Positions 1 through 8,785 of a stretch of DNA of 64,000 bases are shown here, in pieces; the first letter of the stretch is position 1, and every line of letters begins with the position of its first letter. The stretch lies in the NCBI RefSeq assembly GCF_030010235.1, contig NZ_JASCRS010000001.1, forward strand, positions 682,001 to 746,000, given 5' to 3'. The DNA comes from Leucobacter sp. UT-8R-CII-1-4 (GTDB lineage Bacteria; Actinomycetota; Actinomycetes; Actinomycetales; Microbacteriaceae). Made by a program: the position numbers and the translations under genes. A model generated the notes under the pieces. The model was not told the DNA's origin and searched no databases. It saw only the letters and a list, made by a program, of their open reading frames with translations.

Positions 1-27
1 CGCGACGGGGAGTTCTGAAGCTGGCAT
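1..27 (-). CDS. Start of a gene downstream of hemE (partial; possibly protoporphyrinogen oxidase)
   Basis: An ATG (base 27) opens 14 bases after the hemE stop on the same strand and reads nine codons, beginning MPASELPVA, to the window edge. The close spacing suggests cotranscription with hemE. In many actinobacteria the gene after hemE encodes a coproporphyrinogen or protoporphyrinogen oxidase, so that is the guess from position only; nine residues cannot show it. Confidence 0.4.
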
Positions 28-41
28 AAGAAATCTTGTTG

Positions 42-1160
42 CTAGTACGCGTGTGCGAGTTCAACGATGCGGGTGAGTACCGTTGGATCGGTTTCTGGGG
101 GCACGCCGTGGCCGAGGTTCAGGATGTGCGCTGGCGCGGCTTCACCCCGGCTCAGCACCTCGTTCAAGTGCGCTGCAAGCACCGGTTCAGGAGCGCTCAG
201 GAACGCTGGATCGAGGTTGCCCTGCAGTGGGAATCTGTGGCCTAGGCGAGCACTTGCTTCGTCGAGCGGTGTTCGCCAGTCGACGCCGATTGCGTTCGGA
301 TCGATGGCTGCAAGTTCTTCAAGCAGGTGGCCCGAACCGACCGCAAAGTGGATCACCGGAACCGATAGCGGCGCGTCTGCGTAGCCGTGCATTTCGGGGT
401 GCCGGTAGCCAATGCCGCGCACGAGCGAGAGCGCACGCTCAGAGGCTGGCGCGACATGAGCTCGATAATCATTGACACTCAACGAACCGGCCCACGAATC
501 AAAGAGTTGCACTGCGCTAGCGCCCGCCTCAACCTGCGCTTCGAGGAAGACAGCGCTCAGATCGGCGGCCCACTCGAGTAGTTCGCGCCAGGTGTCGGGG
601 TCAGAGTGCATCAGTGCGCGTGCACGAAGGTGCTCACGTGACGGCCCGCCCTCGACGAGGTAGGCGGCGAGGGTAAACGGTGCCCCCGCGAATCCGATCA
701 GCGGAGTGGCGCCTAGCTCTGCGACCGTGAGTGAGACGGCCTCACGGATCGGGCCGAGGGCAGCCCGGAGGCGTTCGGGCGTGAATTCAGCGCGGCAACG
801 CGCAACATCTGCTGCCGTGCGAACCGGCTCAGCAAACACCGGACCACGTCCCGCGACGAGGTCTACGTTGACCCCGGCCAGCATCATCGGCACAACGATG
901 TCGCTGAAAAAGACGGCGGCATCCACTCCATGTCTGCGCACCGGCTGAAGTGTGATTTCGGCTGCAAGCTCGGGATTCACACACGCGTCGAGCATGCGAT
1001 GCTCCGAGCGGAGCGCGCGGTACTCGGGTAGCGAGCGGCCTGCTTGCCGCATAAACCACACCGGCGTGGTCTCTGGTCGGTCGCCTCGAAGCGCGCGGAT
1101 CAGCGGGGCATCACTTGTTTGACCGGAAACAAGTGGGTGGGTGTCAGCAGAAAGTTTCAT
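42..1160 (-). CDS. hemE: Uroporphyrinogen decarboxylase
   Basis: Cytoplasmic heme-pathway enzyme that removes four acetate carboxyls from uroporphyrinogen III to give coproporphyrinogen III. The 372-residue product has the family length. Seen: the N-terminal substrate-binding signature VWFMRQAGRSLPEYR near residue 35, the FFSDIVVP segment, and the GFAGAPFTLA and HILNLGHGV blocks typical of HemE. It is divergent from hemA. No clear ribosome-binding site precedes the ATG, but a TAACAT -10-like hexamer lies 8 bases upstream, which fits a leaderless transcript. An inverted repeat at 1184-1202 overlaps the expected -35 region. Confidence 0.96.
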   Translation of the reverse strand: MKLSADTHPLVSGQTSDAPLIRALRGDRPETTPVWFMRQAGRSLPEYRALRSEHRMLDACVNPELAAEITLQPVRRHGVDAAVFFSDIVVPMMLAGVNVDLVAGRGPVFAEPVRTAADVARCRAEFTPERLRAALGPIREAVSLTVAELGATPLIGFAGAPFTLAAYLVEGGPSREHLRARALMHSDPDTWRELLEWAADLSAVFLEAQVEAGASAVQLFDSWAGSLSVNDYRAHVAPASERALSLVRGIGYRHPEMHGYADAPLSVPVIHFAVGSGHLLEELAAIDPNAIGVDWRTPLDEASARLGHRFPLQGNLDPAFLSAPEPVLAAHLNEVLSRGEAAPAHILNLGHGVPPETDPTVLTRIVELAHAY

Positions 1161-1183
1161 CGGACGAGATGTTAGCTCATAGA

Positions 1184-1202
1184 TCTGATGTGTTAGATCA
1201 GA
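1184..1202. promoter_or_regulatory. Inverted repeat in the hemE/hemA divergent promoter
   Basis: TCTGAT and ATCAGA face each other across 7 bases. The same stretch also reads as a direct repeat with a 14-base period (GATCTGATGTG, GATCAGATGTG, 1182-1206). It lies just upstream of the putative hemE -10 (1169-1174), where a repressor would compete with polymerase. The regulator is unknown. Confidence 0.4.
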
Positions 1203-1294
1203 TGTGCTCAGCTTAGGGTGATTTCCTTAACTATCCGAACACGAAACTCTCCGGTTCGGCAGCAGATTACCGCCAAAAACTTAAGAAAACTCGA

Positions 1295-2686
1295 ATGCTC
1301 CTTTCTTTTTCTTTTAGCATCGAACGCACCCCGTTCGAACTGCTTGAGCAACTTTCAAAACGCAGCGAAGACATCGCTGCGGCGCTCGACGACCCCACTC
1401 TCACCGCGGGTTCTGTCGTGGTAGCAACCTGCAACCGTTTTGAGGTGTACGCCGAAGCGGGCGCCTCTCGCAGCGACGCGGTACTCGCCCGCATCGCGGC
1501 TGCTTCGGGAATCGCTGAGCAACAATTGCGTAACAGCCTGCACTTTGGCACTGACCGAGAGACAGTCGAGCATCTTTTTTCGGTCGCAGCCGGCCTCAAA
1601 TCGGCGGTAGTGGGCGAAAGCGAAATCGCCGGCCAAGTTCGTCGAGCACACGATGACGCCCGCGAGCTTGGCACACTCACCCACAATCTTGAACACCTCT
1701 TTCGCACCGCAACCCGCACCTCACGAGAGGTCGGTCATCGCACCGACATTCGCTCGTCGGGCCGGTCACTCGTGCGGCTCGCGCTACGTATTTCCGAAGC
1801 CCGCATCCCCACTTGGGAGCAAGCAAAAGTGCTACTCATCGGCACTGGCGCATATTCTGGGGCGACGGTTTCGGCACTTCGCGCACGCGGCGTCGAAACG
1901 ATACACGTCTTCTCGCAATCGGGCCGGGCCGCAGAGTACGCAGCTCAGCACGAACTCACTCCGGTGCCAATTGGCGGCTTGGCTCACGCCCTCACCGAGG
2001 CAGATCTGGTGGTTGCCTGCACCCGCGCCGATGACCCGGTCCTGACTCCCGAATCATTTAGGGCATGGCACGACAAGGCGCACACTTCTCACCAAACAGG
2101 CGAAACTCGCTCGCGGCCGCTGCTCCTGATCGACCTTGGAATGCCCCGAAACATCGATCCCGCTGTCGCTGAATTGGCAGGCATCGAACTGCTCGACCTA
2201 GAAACAATCGCAAAACACTCCCCCGTTGAAGAGCTCAGCGCCGAAGCAGAGGCGCAAGAAATCGTGCTCGCTGCCGCTGCGGAATTCTCGGCGTCTCAGG
2301 CTGAACGCGACGCCCTCCCGGTGCTCCTCGCCCTGCGCTCTCACGTCTTTGGCATTCTCGAGGACGAGCTTTGTCGAGCCCGAAAAGCTGCCGGCGCCAC
2401 GCTGAACACGCCAATGCAAAGTGATTCAGCCAAATCGCCCGACCACTTCGACTTGAGCTCGACGCCGGCGCTCAGTTCCGACGGTGAAGCCGCTCAAGCT
2501 GGTGACAGCGAAAGCGATATTCGCGCTGCCGAGGTGGAGGCGGCACTGAGACGCTTCACCGGCAAGCTCTTACACACCCCAATGACCCGCATTCGCACCC
2601 TTGGCCGTGAGGGCCGCGTTCCCGACGCGGTCGAAGCCATCGAGACTCTCTTCGGCCTCGATCCGCACGCCAGCCAAGACCACTAG
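1295..2686 (+). CDS. hemA: Glutamyl-tRNA reductase
   Basis: Reduces glutamyl-tRNA to glutamate-1-semialdehyde, the first committed step of C5-pathway tetrapyrrole synthesis. The 463-residue product carries the catalytic Cys46 in VVVATCNRFEVY, a GESEIAGQVR block (about 108-117), and an NADPH-binding segment VLLIGTGAYSGATV near residue 178. The C-terminal dimerisation helix ends around GREGRVPDAVEAIETLFGLD. Between about residues 365 and 405 there is a low-complexity acidic, Ser-rich insert not expected in the family core. Divergent from hemE; the SD before the ATG is weak. Confidence 0.95.
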   Translation: MLLSFSFSIERTPFELLEQLSKRSEDIAAALDDPTLTAGSVVVATCNRFEVYAEAGASRSDAVLARIAAASGIAEQQLRNSLHFGTDRETVEHLFSVAAGLKSAVVGESEIAGQVRRAHDDARELGTLTHNLEHLFRTATRTSREVGHRTDIRSSGRSLVRLALRISEARIPTWEQAKVLLIGTGAYSGATVSALRARGVETIHVFSQSGRAAEYAAQHELTPVPIGGLAHALTEADLVVACTRADDPVLTPESFRAWHDKAHTSHQTGETRSRPLLLIDLGMPRNIDPAVAELAGIELLDLETIAKHSPVEELSAEAEAQEIVLAAAAEFSASQAERDALPVLLALRSHVFGILEDELCRARKAAGATLNTPMQSDSAKSPDHFDLSSTPALSSDGEAAQAGDSESDIRAAEVEAALRRFTGKLLHTPMTRIRTLGREGRVPDAVEAIETLFGLDPHASQDH

Positions 2687-3023
2687 CGGTCTCTCGACAA
2701 ACGATGCGGCTCACCGCATTGTTCTGCAGCTGCGCCTTCATGACAGCAGGCGGACCCAACCTCACTCTCCTCGTCGGGCCTCAACAGAGCAGATTGCGCA
2801 ATTAGAGCGCAATTCCTGACTTTAAATCTACACTTGTCGAAAAACACATCACCTTTGTGCTAGACAGGGTGATGGGCGACTGAATTTGCGCCAATCTCCC
2901 AATGGATCACCTTGAACTCTCGTTCAGACTCAGCCATACTGGAATAAGAGCTTTCTTACAAAAAACCAAGCGTTATTTAGTTGAAGATAGCCAAAACGAG
3001 AATAGCTATTCCTGGAGGAATAC
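2687..3023 (+). promoter_or_regulatory. 337-bp intergenic region upstream of surface protein A
   Basis: AT-richer than its flanks, with no coding potential that I can support. Near its end a perfect 12-bp palindrome GAATAGCTATTC (3000-3011) lies directly before the SD sequence CTGGAGG of the next gene, where it could act as an operator or a small translation-level element. No certain promoter could be assigned. Confidence 0.35.
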
Positions 3024-4466
3024 ATGCGCTCCCCAGCACGCAGAGGCACACCCCCAAGTCAGATAACACAGTTGCTGCGAGTTGCCGCAATAGCTGTGCT
3101 CGCACTCGCCATGTCCCTGGTATTTGCGCCGCGAGCAGCACCCGCTTTCGCCGCGCCTGTCCCCGGCGTAATCACCGGCGTCTCTGTCGCAGAAGACTCC
3201 GCAGTTAACTGGTCAGAAGTTGAAGTCGAGTTCACCTTCACCGTGCCTGCTGGCACACTGCCCGGCGATACCTTCTCGCTCACACTGCCTGCGGAACTCT
3301 CGTCAACAGTCACTGGTTTCGATCTCACTGCACCAGACGGTTCAGTGAGCGCCCGCGCTGAAGTTGTCGGCAAGGTTGTCACATTCACTTTCACCGACTA
3401 CGTCTCATCGCACCAAAATGTCTCGGGTAGCGGCTTCATTTGGACAATGTTCAACTCGACCGCCGGCGCCGGCGAGAACGTAACCATCACTTTTGTCACG
3501 AACAGTGGCGAATTCGAAGACGGCATTCTCGTTACCGAAACAATCATTGACCGAAACTTTGTAGCGAAGTCTGGCGGCTGGACAAACATCTCCGACCAAG
3601 GCGTCACCGCGCCAGACGGCGCAATCAGCTGGATGATCGCTTCAGCCCGTGGCCCATTCCCGCTACTCACCTTCACCGATCCAATGCGCGACGGCCAGCG
3701 CATGGAGTGCGGCACGCTCGAGGTGCTATCAACTACCAAGGTTGATCCAGCAACCGGTGAACTGCAGAATCTCGTTGCAGTAGACCCCTCTCGATACTCG
3801 ATCACCTGCGATCCACAGGAGTTTGTCGTCGACCTCCCGGCAGGCAGCGCGCCAGGCGAGGTTGTCGTTATTCAGTATCGCTCGACAGTGACCGATGCGA
3901 CCTTCGCGGAGTACCCGAACACAGCAACCGTAGACAATGGCAACTCCCACGTCCAGGCAATCGCAACAGTCGAGCGCTCCGGCGGCGCAGGCGGCACGGG
4001 GGCTGGCAATGGTCTTGGCGAACTACGCATTGTGAAGGCACTCGCTGGTGAGGGAGCCGCCGGCAAAACTGGCCCATTCACGGTTGAGGTCATTTGTTCG
4101 GTGAACGCGGTCACCGTGACCGGCTTCCCGAAGCAGTACACATTCACTGGCGCAGGTGCGTTCACACAGGCAGTGCCACTCGGCGCAGTGTGCTCGGCAA
4201 CCGAGACCGAAACTGGCGGCGCAGTGCTCGTCGAGGTCTCTGACGAAGTAGCGATTGGCGAGGATCCCTCAACGATCACCGTGACGAACCACTTTGACGG
4301 CCCAGAAGACCCAGCACCAGTGAAGCCAGTGACCCCTACGACGCAGATTGCGAACACTGGCTCAAGCTCGCCTGCGCCGATCCTCATCGGCGCAATCGTT
4401 TCGACGCTGCTCGGACTCGCTGCGCTCACGGCAAACCGCCTGCGCCGCCGAGCGGAAACCCGCTAG
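3024..4466 (+). CDS. Wall-anchored surface protein A (adhesin-like, DUF5979, IANTG anchor)
   Basis: A 480-residue exported protein. Seen: an N-terminal signal peptide ending near AFAAPVPG (residue 45), Thr/Val-rich Ig-like beta domains over about 50-320 resembling adhesin N-domains, a DUF5979-like domain at about 329-421 with paired cysteines, and a C-terminal sorting region: IANTGSSS at 442, a hydrophobic helix and RLRRRAETR. The motif is closer to LAxTG than to LPxTG, as recognised by class E sortases. Start fixed by GGAGG 6 bases upstream. Adhesion is inferred from fold; the ligand is unknown. No sortase gene is nearby. Confidence 0.82.
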   Translation: MRSPARRGTPPSQITQLLRVAAIAVLALAMSLVFAPRAAPAFAAPVPGVITGVSVAEDSAVNWSEVEVEFTFTVPAGTLPGDTFSLTLPAELSSTVTGFDLTAPDGSVSARAEVVGKVVTFTFTDYVSSHQNVSGSGFIWTMFNSTAGAGENVTITFVTNSGEFEDGILVTETIIDRNFVAKSGGWTNISDQGVTAPDGAISWMIASARGPFPLLTFTDPMRDGQRMECGTLEVLSTTKVDPATGELQNLVAVDPSRYSITCDPQEFVVDLPAGSAPGEVVVIQYRSTVTDATFAEYPNTATVDNGNSHVQAIATVERSGGAGGTGAGNGLGELRIVKALAGEGAAGKTGPFTVEVICSVNAVTVTGFPKQYTFTGAGAFTQAVPLGAVCSATETETGGAVLVEVSDEVAIGEDPSTITVTNHFDGPEDPAPVKPVTPTTQIANTGSSSPAPILIGAIVSTLLGLAALTANRLRRRAETR

Positions 4467-4483
4467 GCGCACGGTCCCGATGC

Positions 4484-4519
4484 TTTGCGCCGCACTCCCG
4501 CAGTGGCGTGCGGCGCAAA
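4484..4519 (+). terminator. Hairpin after surface protein A
   Basis: TTTGCGCCGCAC (4484-4495) pairs perfectly with GTGCGGCGCAAA (4508-4519) around a 12-base loop, 17 bases after the stop codon. Confidence 0.6.
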
Positions 4520-4530
4520 GCTCACCACCC

Positions 4531-4576
4531 AAACGGCCTGGGGCGAGAAGGAACATCTTCTAGCCCCAGGCCGTTT
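4531..4576. terminator. Convergent terminator overlapping the end of the tad operon
   Basis: A perfect 14-bp inverted repeat, AAACGGCCTGGGGC (4531-4544) and GCCCCAGGCCGTTT (4563-4576). It can serve both strands. One arm lies inside the last codons of the TadE-like gene, so the C-terminal residues QTAWG are encoded by the terminator stem. Confidence 0.7.
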
Positions 4577-4889
4577 GCGGTGCAGCGTGCGCTCGGGCGG
4601 TGACCGGACCAAATATCGTCTGCGCACGCACGACCACTCGCGCTTCACCACTCGCCACTTCAACATCGCAGCTGACCACCTCGACCGAAGCCGCAGCAGC
4701 TATCTGCGCAACCAGCTCGCACGAATCGGCGTCGATCCAGCCAGATGCAGCGTCAGCTGCGGCGAGCGCAGCAGCGTCGGCGGCCCCTGCTGCCCGCAGG
4801 CTCGCATCAGCGGCGACTCCAGCAGTGAGCACCGGCACACCAAGCGCGATGCAGACAGCAGCGACCGCCAGCAGGCCCGGTGCACTCAT
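4560..4889 (-). CDS. TadE-like protein (Rv3654c type)
   Basis: A 109-residue protein with one N-terminal hydrophobic segment (residues 3-25) followed by an Ala-rich region and a short beta-rich domain with two cysteines (SCELVA, VVSCDVE). This matches the small TadE/G-like protein that closes actinobacterial tad clusters such as Rv3659c-Rv3654c of Mycobacterium tuberculosis. It is the last gene of the minus-strand pilus cluster. Its role in assembly of the pilus-like structure is inferred from position and family. Confidence 0.7.
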   Translation of the reverse strand: MSAPGLLAVAAVCIALGVPVLTAGVAADASLRAAGAADAAALAAADAASGWIDADSCELVAQIAAAASVEVVSCDVEVASGEARVVVRAQTIFGPVTARAHAAPQTAWG

Positions 4890-4955
4890 CTCACACTTCC
4901 GTTCATTCCGCGCTCACCGCCACAAACTTCGCTCTTTATGGCAGGCGTTCCTCGC

Positions 4956-5258
4956 TCACTGCTCTTGGCCGGTTTCGCTCATCGCGGCGCAGGCACTGCC
5001 CGTGATTTTGAGCCCGCCGAGCATTCCCTTGATGGGATTCACGCTCAGGGTCACACACCAGAGCGGTCCCTCAGATCCGCTCTCCATTTGCACGCCAGCG
5101 ATTCCGCCGAGCCTCCCAATCACTGCACTAGCCGACACCGAATCGCCGCGAGCCTCAAGCCTTGAGATTTCAGCGGCTGCCGAAGTGAGCAACAACCGTT
5201 CCGTGGCCAATTGGATCGACCCAATTACCAGCACAAGCACCATCAAAATGGCAGGCAA
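4956..5258 (-). CDS. TadE family minor pseudopilin (start codon unclear)
   Basis: The frame reads GSATAEFAIVLPAILMVLVL, the TadE signature: a prepilin-like site (G, then S-A-T-A-E) followed by one membrane helix, with a small C-terminal domain. The TTG at 5258 lies inside this motif, so it would remove the processing site. The same frame stays open for 21 more codons, up to the stop of the pilin gene (5321), without ATG, GTG or TTG. The true start is therefore non-canonical, reached by a -1 shift from the pilin gene, or hidden by a sequence error. See the separate finding. Confidence 0.65.
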   Translation of the reverse strand: MPAILMVLVLVIGSIQLATERLLLTSAAAEISRLEARGDSVSASAVIGRLGGIAGVQMESGSEGPLWCVTLSVNPIKGMLGGLKITGSACAAMSETGQEQ

Positions 5259-5317
5259 GACGATCGCAAATTCTGCGGTTGCTGATCCCTGTTCTGAAGC
5301 GATTTCAGTTTTGCCAG

Positions 5318-5515
5318 CTACCCAGCAGTGCCGAGCGCCTGTTCGACAAGATTCAGCAAAAATGCACGCACCTCCCCCGACCTCATGATCGCTACGAGCA
5401 CACCCGCAAAGGCAACTCCGCCCATAATCACGACGGCATATTCAGCAGTTACGGCCCCTTGATCCTCGCTCAATAATTGGCGGGCACGGTTGCCAATTAG
5501 TCGCAGCTTTCGCAT
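5318..5515 (-). CDS. Flp-type pilin subunit, DUF4244 family
   Basis: A 65-residue product, the usual length for DUF4244 (Rv3656c-like) proteins. It has a basic leader MRKLRLIGNRARQLLSEDQG, a class III prepilin-type cleavage site (G20, then A-V-T-A-E with Glu at +5), and one hydrophobic helix YAVVIMGGVAFAGVLVAIM. The ATG at 5515 was chosen because a GGAGAA SD sequence lies just upstream and the leader is then complete. It is probably the major subunit of the tad pilus. A prepilin peptidase is needed but not seen here. Confidence 0.8.
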   Translation of the reverse strand: MRKLRLIGNRARQLLSEDQGAVTAEYAVVIMGGVAFAGVLVAIMRSGEVRAFLLNLVEQALGTAG

Positions 5516-5816
5516 TTGCTTCTCCGTTCTCCGGCGAAGTGCCGGGGCAGAAATCCAGTTTGCGCTCCGGCCCCGTCCACATCGCACCAAAGAGACGCCA
5601 ATGTGCAGAACTCCGCAAAGCGAGAAAGTTGTGAGCGAGTAGTAAATAATTCTCAACTTGTTGTCCAATAAGTCCTGGACCAGGCGATTTCTCCTGGATA
5701 AGCTAGTGCCGATACCCGACCGCCGTATGCCGACGCGCATCCACTCTCGTAGATGCAGCTCAGCAGAAACAGGGCGGTCGATTGATGACGCATTATCAAG
5801 TCTGCAAAGGGGAGCA
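5516..5816. promoter_or_regulatory. 301-bp divergent spacer between pilin and LRR surface gene
   Basis: This spacer separates the minus-strand pilin genes from the plus-strand LRR gene and must hold promoters for both if the pilin half is no longer read from the distant tadA promoter. The part near 5640-5700 is AT-rich. No specific promoter or operator could be assigned. Confidence 0.3.
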
Positions 5817-8693
5817 ATGTCGCGTGTGCGTGGGGATCAGGTGACAAAGAAGCGGTTGACGAAGAGCAGACGACTGCTCGCGAGTCTCGCCGCGTTCGCG
5901 ATGGTTGGAGGTGCAGGCATCGCTAGTGCATCGCCGGCATTCGCAGCGGATCCGCCAGCCGGCTCCGATCCTGTGCGGTTCGCAGACAATCAACTATTGG
6001 CGTGCGTCAATGAAAAACTCGGCGGCGGACGCGGACCGAGTGACCCAGTCACCTTCGATGCGCTCAACACAATCTTTGGGCTGTCTTGCGGTAGCCAGTT
6101 CTCGGTATCGTCGCTTGACGGCATCGAACACGCGCAGAAAATCAGCAACCTGTTCTTCGCGGGCGGCAAACACGATTTCTCGCAAAGCGGCTCGCTCGCC
6201 GCTGCCGCGAAAATGCCGAAGCTCAATAGCCTGACTCTCACCGACGCGCAGGTGAGCAACGCCTCATTCGCCGACATCGGCACCATCGAGGGCCTCACCA
6301 CACTGAGCGTGACTGGCAACCAAAATCTCACCGACATCACACCTTTGAGCTCGCTTGAAAAACTCAGCAAGCTTGATCTGTCGAAAAATGCCCAGCTCGC
6401 AGATCTGTCGCCACTCAGCGGATCGACAAAGCTGCGCGATTTCACCGCTTCGCAGAACCCGCTGCTCGTCGACCTCTCTCCTCTTCGCACGCTTAAGACC
6501 CTCACCTCGATAAGCGTCTACAAGACCGCCGTCGAGTCACTTGAGCCACTCTCCGAGCTCACGGAAATCACAAACCTCAGTGCTGGCTACACGAATGTGG
6601 CGACGCTTGCTCCCCTCGTGAACCTCACCAAGATGCGCAACCTCAGCATCGAGTACGCGAAGCTCGACAGTCTCGCTGGCATCGAGAACATGAGCGATCT
6701 TCGCACGCTAGAGATTCATCACAACTCCGGCATCGGCGACAATCTCGGAGCGCTCGGCAACAAGACCGAGCTCACCCGACTACATATGGATGCCATCGGC
6801 GCGACCTCGCTTGAACCCCTCTTTGGTCTAACCGGTCTTGTCAGCCTGCAGGCGATGGGCAACGCTATTTCTTCGCTCGTGGGCCTCCAAGACGCCCCCG
6901 AAACTGCGTCAAAGGGCACGTTCGCCGTAACTGCACAGCGCATCGCCGGCCCAGAGCAGTACGTACCAAAGGGCGCAAAGCAATTTAGGCACGATGCGAC
7001 GGGACAGCTTGCGAATCGTGACGGCTCGTTCCCAGCGCCGGGTGGCAATTTGAAGCCGATCCCCGACCCAGAGCTTCCGCTGATGAGTATTGAGGTCATT
7101 AAGGCCTGGGAGACTCTCGAGTACACCTTCGCCGAGGACAGCAAATCGAACGACCGTTTCACTGGCACCGTGGCAATGCCGATCGTGTGGAGCACGATTA
7201 CGAGCGAAGATAGCGCGACGATCCCCCTGAACGAGGCGTGGGCCCACGAGGTGACTTTCACCGCTGGCTTCCCAATGGCTCAGGTAACGCTCACTGGAGA
7301 TGCTCCTGCTTGGCTGAGTGTCGACGGGAGTTCACTGAAGGGCACACCAACCTCAGCTGGCGATTGGACCTTCACTATTGAAGTTTCGGATGCACTCGGC
7401 AATACAATGACGCAGCGCTTTGATCTCACAGTGCCGAAGCCAAACAACAGCTACTTTGAGATCAGCGAAGACCAATCTATTGAGGTCGATGAGAACGGTG
7501 ACGAGGTCACCTTCTATGTTTCGCGCACCGATGCCGTTGAAAACCCCTACACCAACGAAGCAAGCGTGCGTGTTCGTACCGTTGACGGCACTGCGCTGGC
7601 TGGCGTCCACTATGAACCGCTTGATGAAACGATCACTTGGGCAGCTGGCAATTCTGCCACCGCGAAGCCTGTACAGGTGAAGGTGATCGGTGGTGCTGCA
7701 GGCGGCGACGAAGTCGCGCTTACAGTGGAGCTGTCTGAGCCCACCCCGCCTGAGCACACTGAACTCGGTGGCGGTTTCACCACTGACCTCACCATCACGT
7801 ACCCTCAGCCCGAGCCTTCTGTATTCTCTATCAGCAAGCCCCAACTGGTCTCGGCAGCTGCCAAGCAGCCGGGGCATCAGGCAGGCGACGGTGAGCAAGA
7901 TGTCACGTTCACGGTGACTCGCACCGACAGTGCTGTGAATCCTTGGCGGGGTGGGGCGAGTGTCGACGTAAAGATTTACGATCCGATGGCGGGCGATGGC
8001 GAAAGCTACGCCGAGGTTGTCTCTCTGGTTTGGCAGCCGAATGATGCGGCGACGAAGGATTTCACGATCACCGTGAAGCCGGGCAATGCTGGCGATCCGA
8101 AGCGCGTGCTTGGTCTCCAGGTAACTTCCACTGACCCTCCTGAGTCGTACGCGAAGCCGGCTTCAGTGCCGTTCAGTGCTCTCGCAATTACTTACCCGAC
8201 CCCGGAGGCGACCGTGTTTACGGTTGGCGATGACCAGGGCGGCGATGCCGGAGATACCCTGACCTTCACGGTTTCTCGCGCCGACGCTGCGGTTGATCCG
8301 TGGACCGGCGAGGCGAGTGTGCGTGTTACGACCGTCGATGGTTCAGCGGTTGCGGGTAAGCATTACAACGCAATTGATGAGGTGCTCGTGTGGGCCGCTG
8401 GAGAAACGGGCGACAAGACTGTCGACGTTGTCACCAAGAAGGTCACCTCAGAGAGCGAAGAGCGCACCTTCACGTTGGTGCTTTCTGAGCCGAGCAAGCA
8501 CGCTGCGGTAGATGAACGGGCTGAGGCTATCGCGACGCTCACCTACGAGGTTGCGAGCGGCCCCGGCACCAACACCGGCGGGCAACTCGCAAACACTGGT
8601 TCGAGTTCGCTGATCTGGGCCGGAGCACTCGGCGCGGCCATCCTCGCGATTATCGCTGGATCGGGCCTCGCCCTCGCGCGACGACGCCGCTAA
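5817..8693 (+). CDS. Wall-anchored LRR and Calx-beta surface protein (LANTG anchor)
   Basis: A large exported protein of 958 residues. Seen: a signal peptide (residues 1-45, ending ASPAFAAD), about ten internalin-like leucine-rich repeats at about 100-350, an Ig/cadherin-like domain at about 480-538 (GTPTSAGDWTFTIEVSD), three Calx-beta-type repeats starting near 541, 664 and 797 (VRVRTVDGTALAGVHY, VRVTTVDGSAVAGKHY), then LANTGSSS at 924, a hydrophobic helix and ARRRR. Start chosen at an ATG preceded by AAGGGGAG. The repeats suggest calcium-dependent adhesion; the partner is unknown. It is inserted in opposite orientation within the tad cluster. Confidence 0.85.
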   Translation: MSRVRGDQVTKKRLTKSRRLLASLAAFAMVGGAGIASASPAFAADPPAGSDPVRFADNQLLACVNEKLGGGRGPSDPVTFDALNTIFGLSCGSQFSVSSLDGIEHAQKISNLFFAGGKHDFSQSGSLAAAAKMPKLNSLTLTDAQVSNASFADIGTIEGLTTLSVTGNQNLTDITPLSSLEKLSKLDLSKNAQLADLSPLSGSTKLRDFTASQNPLLVDLSPLRTLKTLTSISVYKTAVESLEPLSELTEITNLSAGYTNVATLAPLVNLTKMRNLSIEYAKLDSLAGIENMSDLRTLEIHHNSGIGDNLGALGNKTELTRLHMDAIGATSLEPLFGLTGLVSLQAMGNAISSLVGLQDAPETASKGTFAVTAQRIAGPEQYVPKGAKQFRHDATGQLANRDGSFPAPGGNLKPIPDPELPLMSIEVIKAWETLEYTFAEDSKSNDRFTGTVAMPIVWSTITSEDSATIPLNEAWAHEVTFTAGFPMAQVTLTGDAPAWLSVDGSSLKGTPTSAGDWTFTIEVSDALGNTMTQRFDLTVPKPNNSYFEISEDQSIEVDENGDEVTFYVSRTDAVENPYTNEASVRVRTVDGTALAGVHYEPLDETITWAAGNSATAKPVQVKVIGGAAGGDEVALTVELSEPTPPEHTELGGGFTTDLTITYPQPEPSVFSISKPQLVSAAAKQPGHQAGDGEQDVTFTVTRTDSAVNPWRGGASVDVKIYDPMAGDGESYAEVVSLVWQPNDAATKDFTITVKPGNAGDPKRVLGLQVTSTDPPESYAKPASVPFSALAITYPTPEATVFTVGDDQGGDAGDTLTFTVSRADAAVDPWTGEASVRVTTVDGSAVAGKHYNAIDEVLVWAAGETGDKTVDVVTKKVTSESEERTFTLVLSEPSKHAAVDERAEAIATLTYEVASGPGTNTGGQLANTGSSSLIWAGALGAAILAIIAGSGLALARRRR

Positions 8694-8708
8694 CGCGGTA
8701 ATACTCGA

Positions 8709-8749
8709 GGCGGGGTGTTACGTGAGTTTCGGTCACGTAACACCCCGCC
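8709..8749. terminator. Strong convergent terminator
   Basis: Perfect 17-bp stem (8709-8725 with 8733-8749, built on GGCGGGGTGTTACGTGA), 7-base loop, then CTTTCG. It sits between the convergent LRR gene and the tadB/C gene and may serve both. Confidence 0.8.
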
Positions 8750-8785
8750 TTTCGTACACTTATCGAGGTAGTGAGATAGGCAAAG

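Noticed and set aside
1213-1230. DtxR-like iron box TTAGGGTGATTTCCTTAA near hemA
   Set aside because: Only the outer bases resemble the 19-bp consensus; the centre does not, so it is too weak to call.
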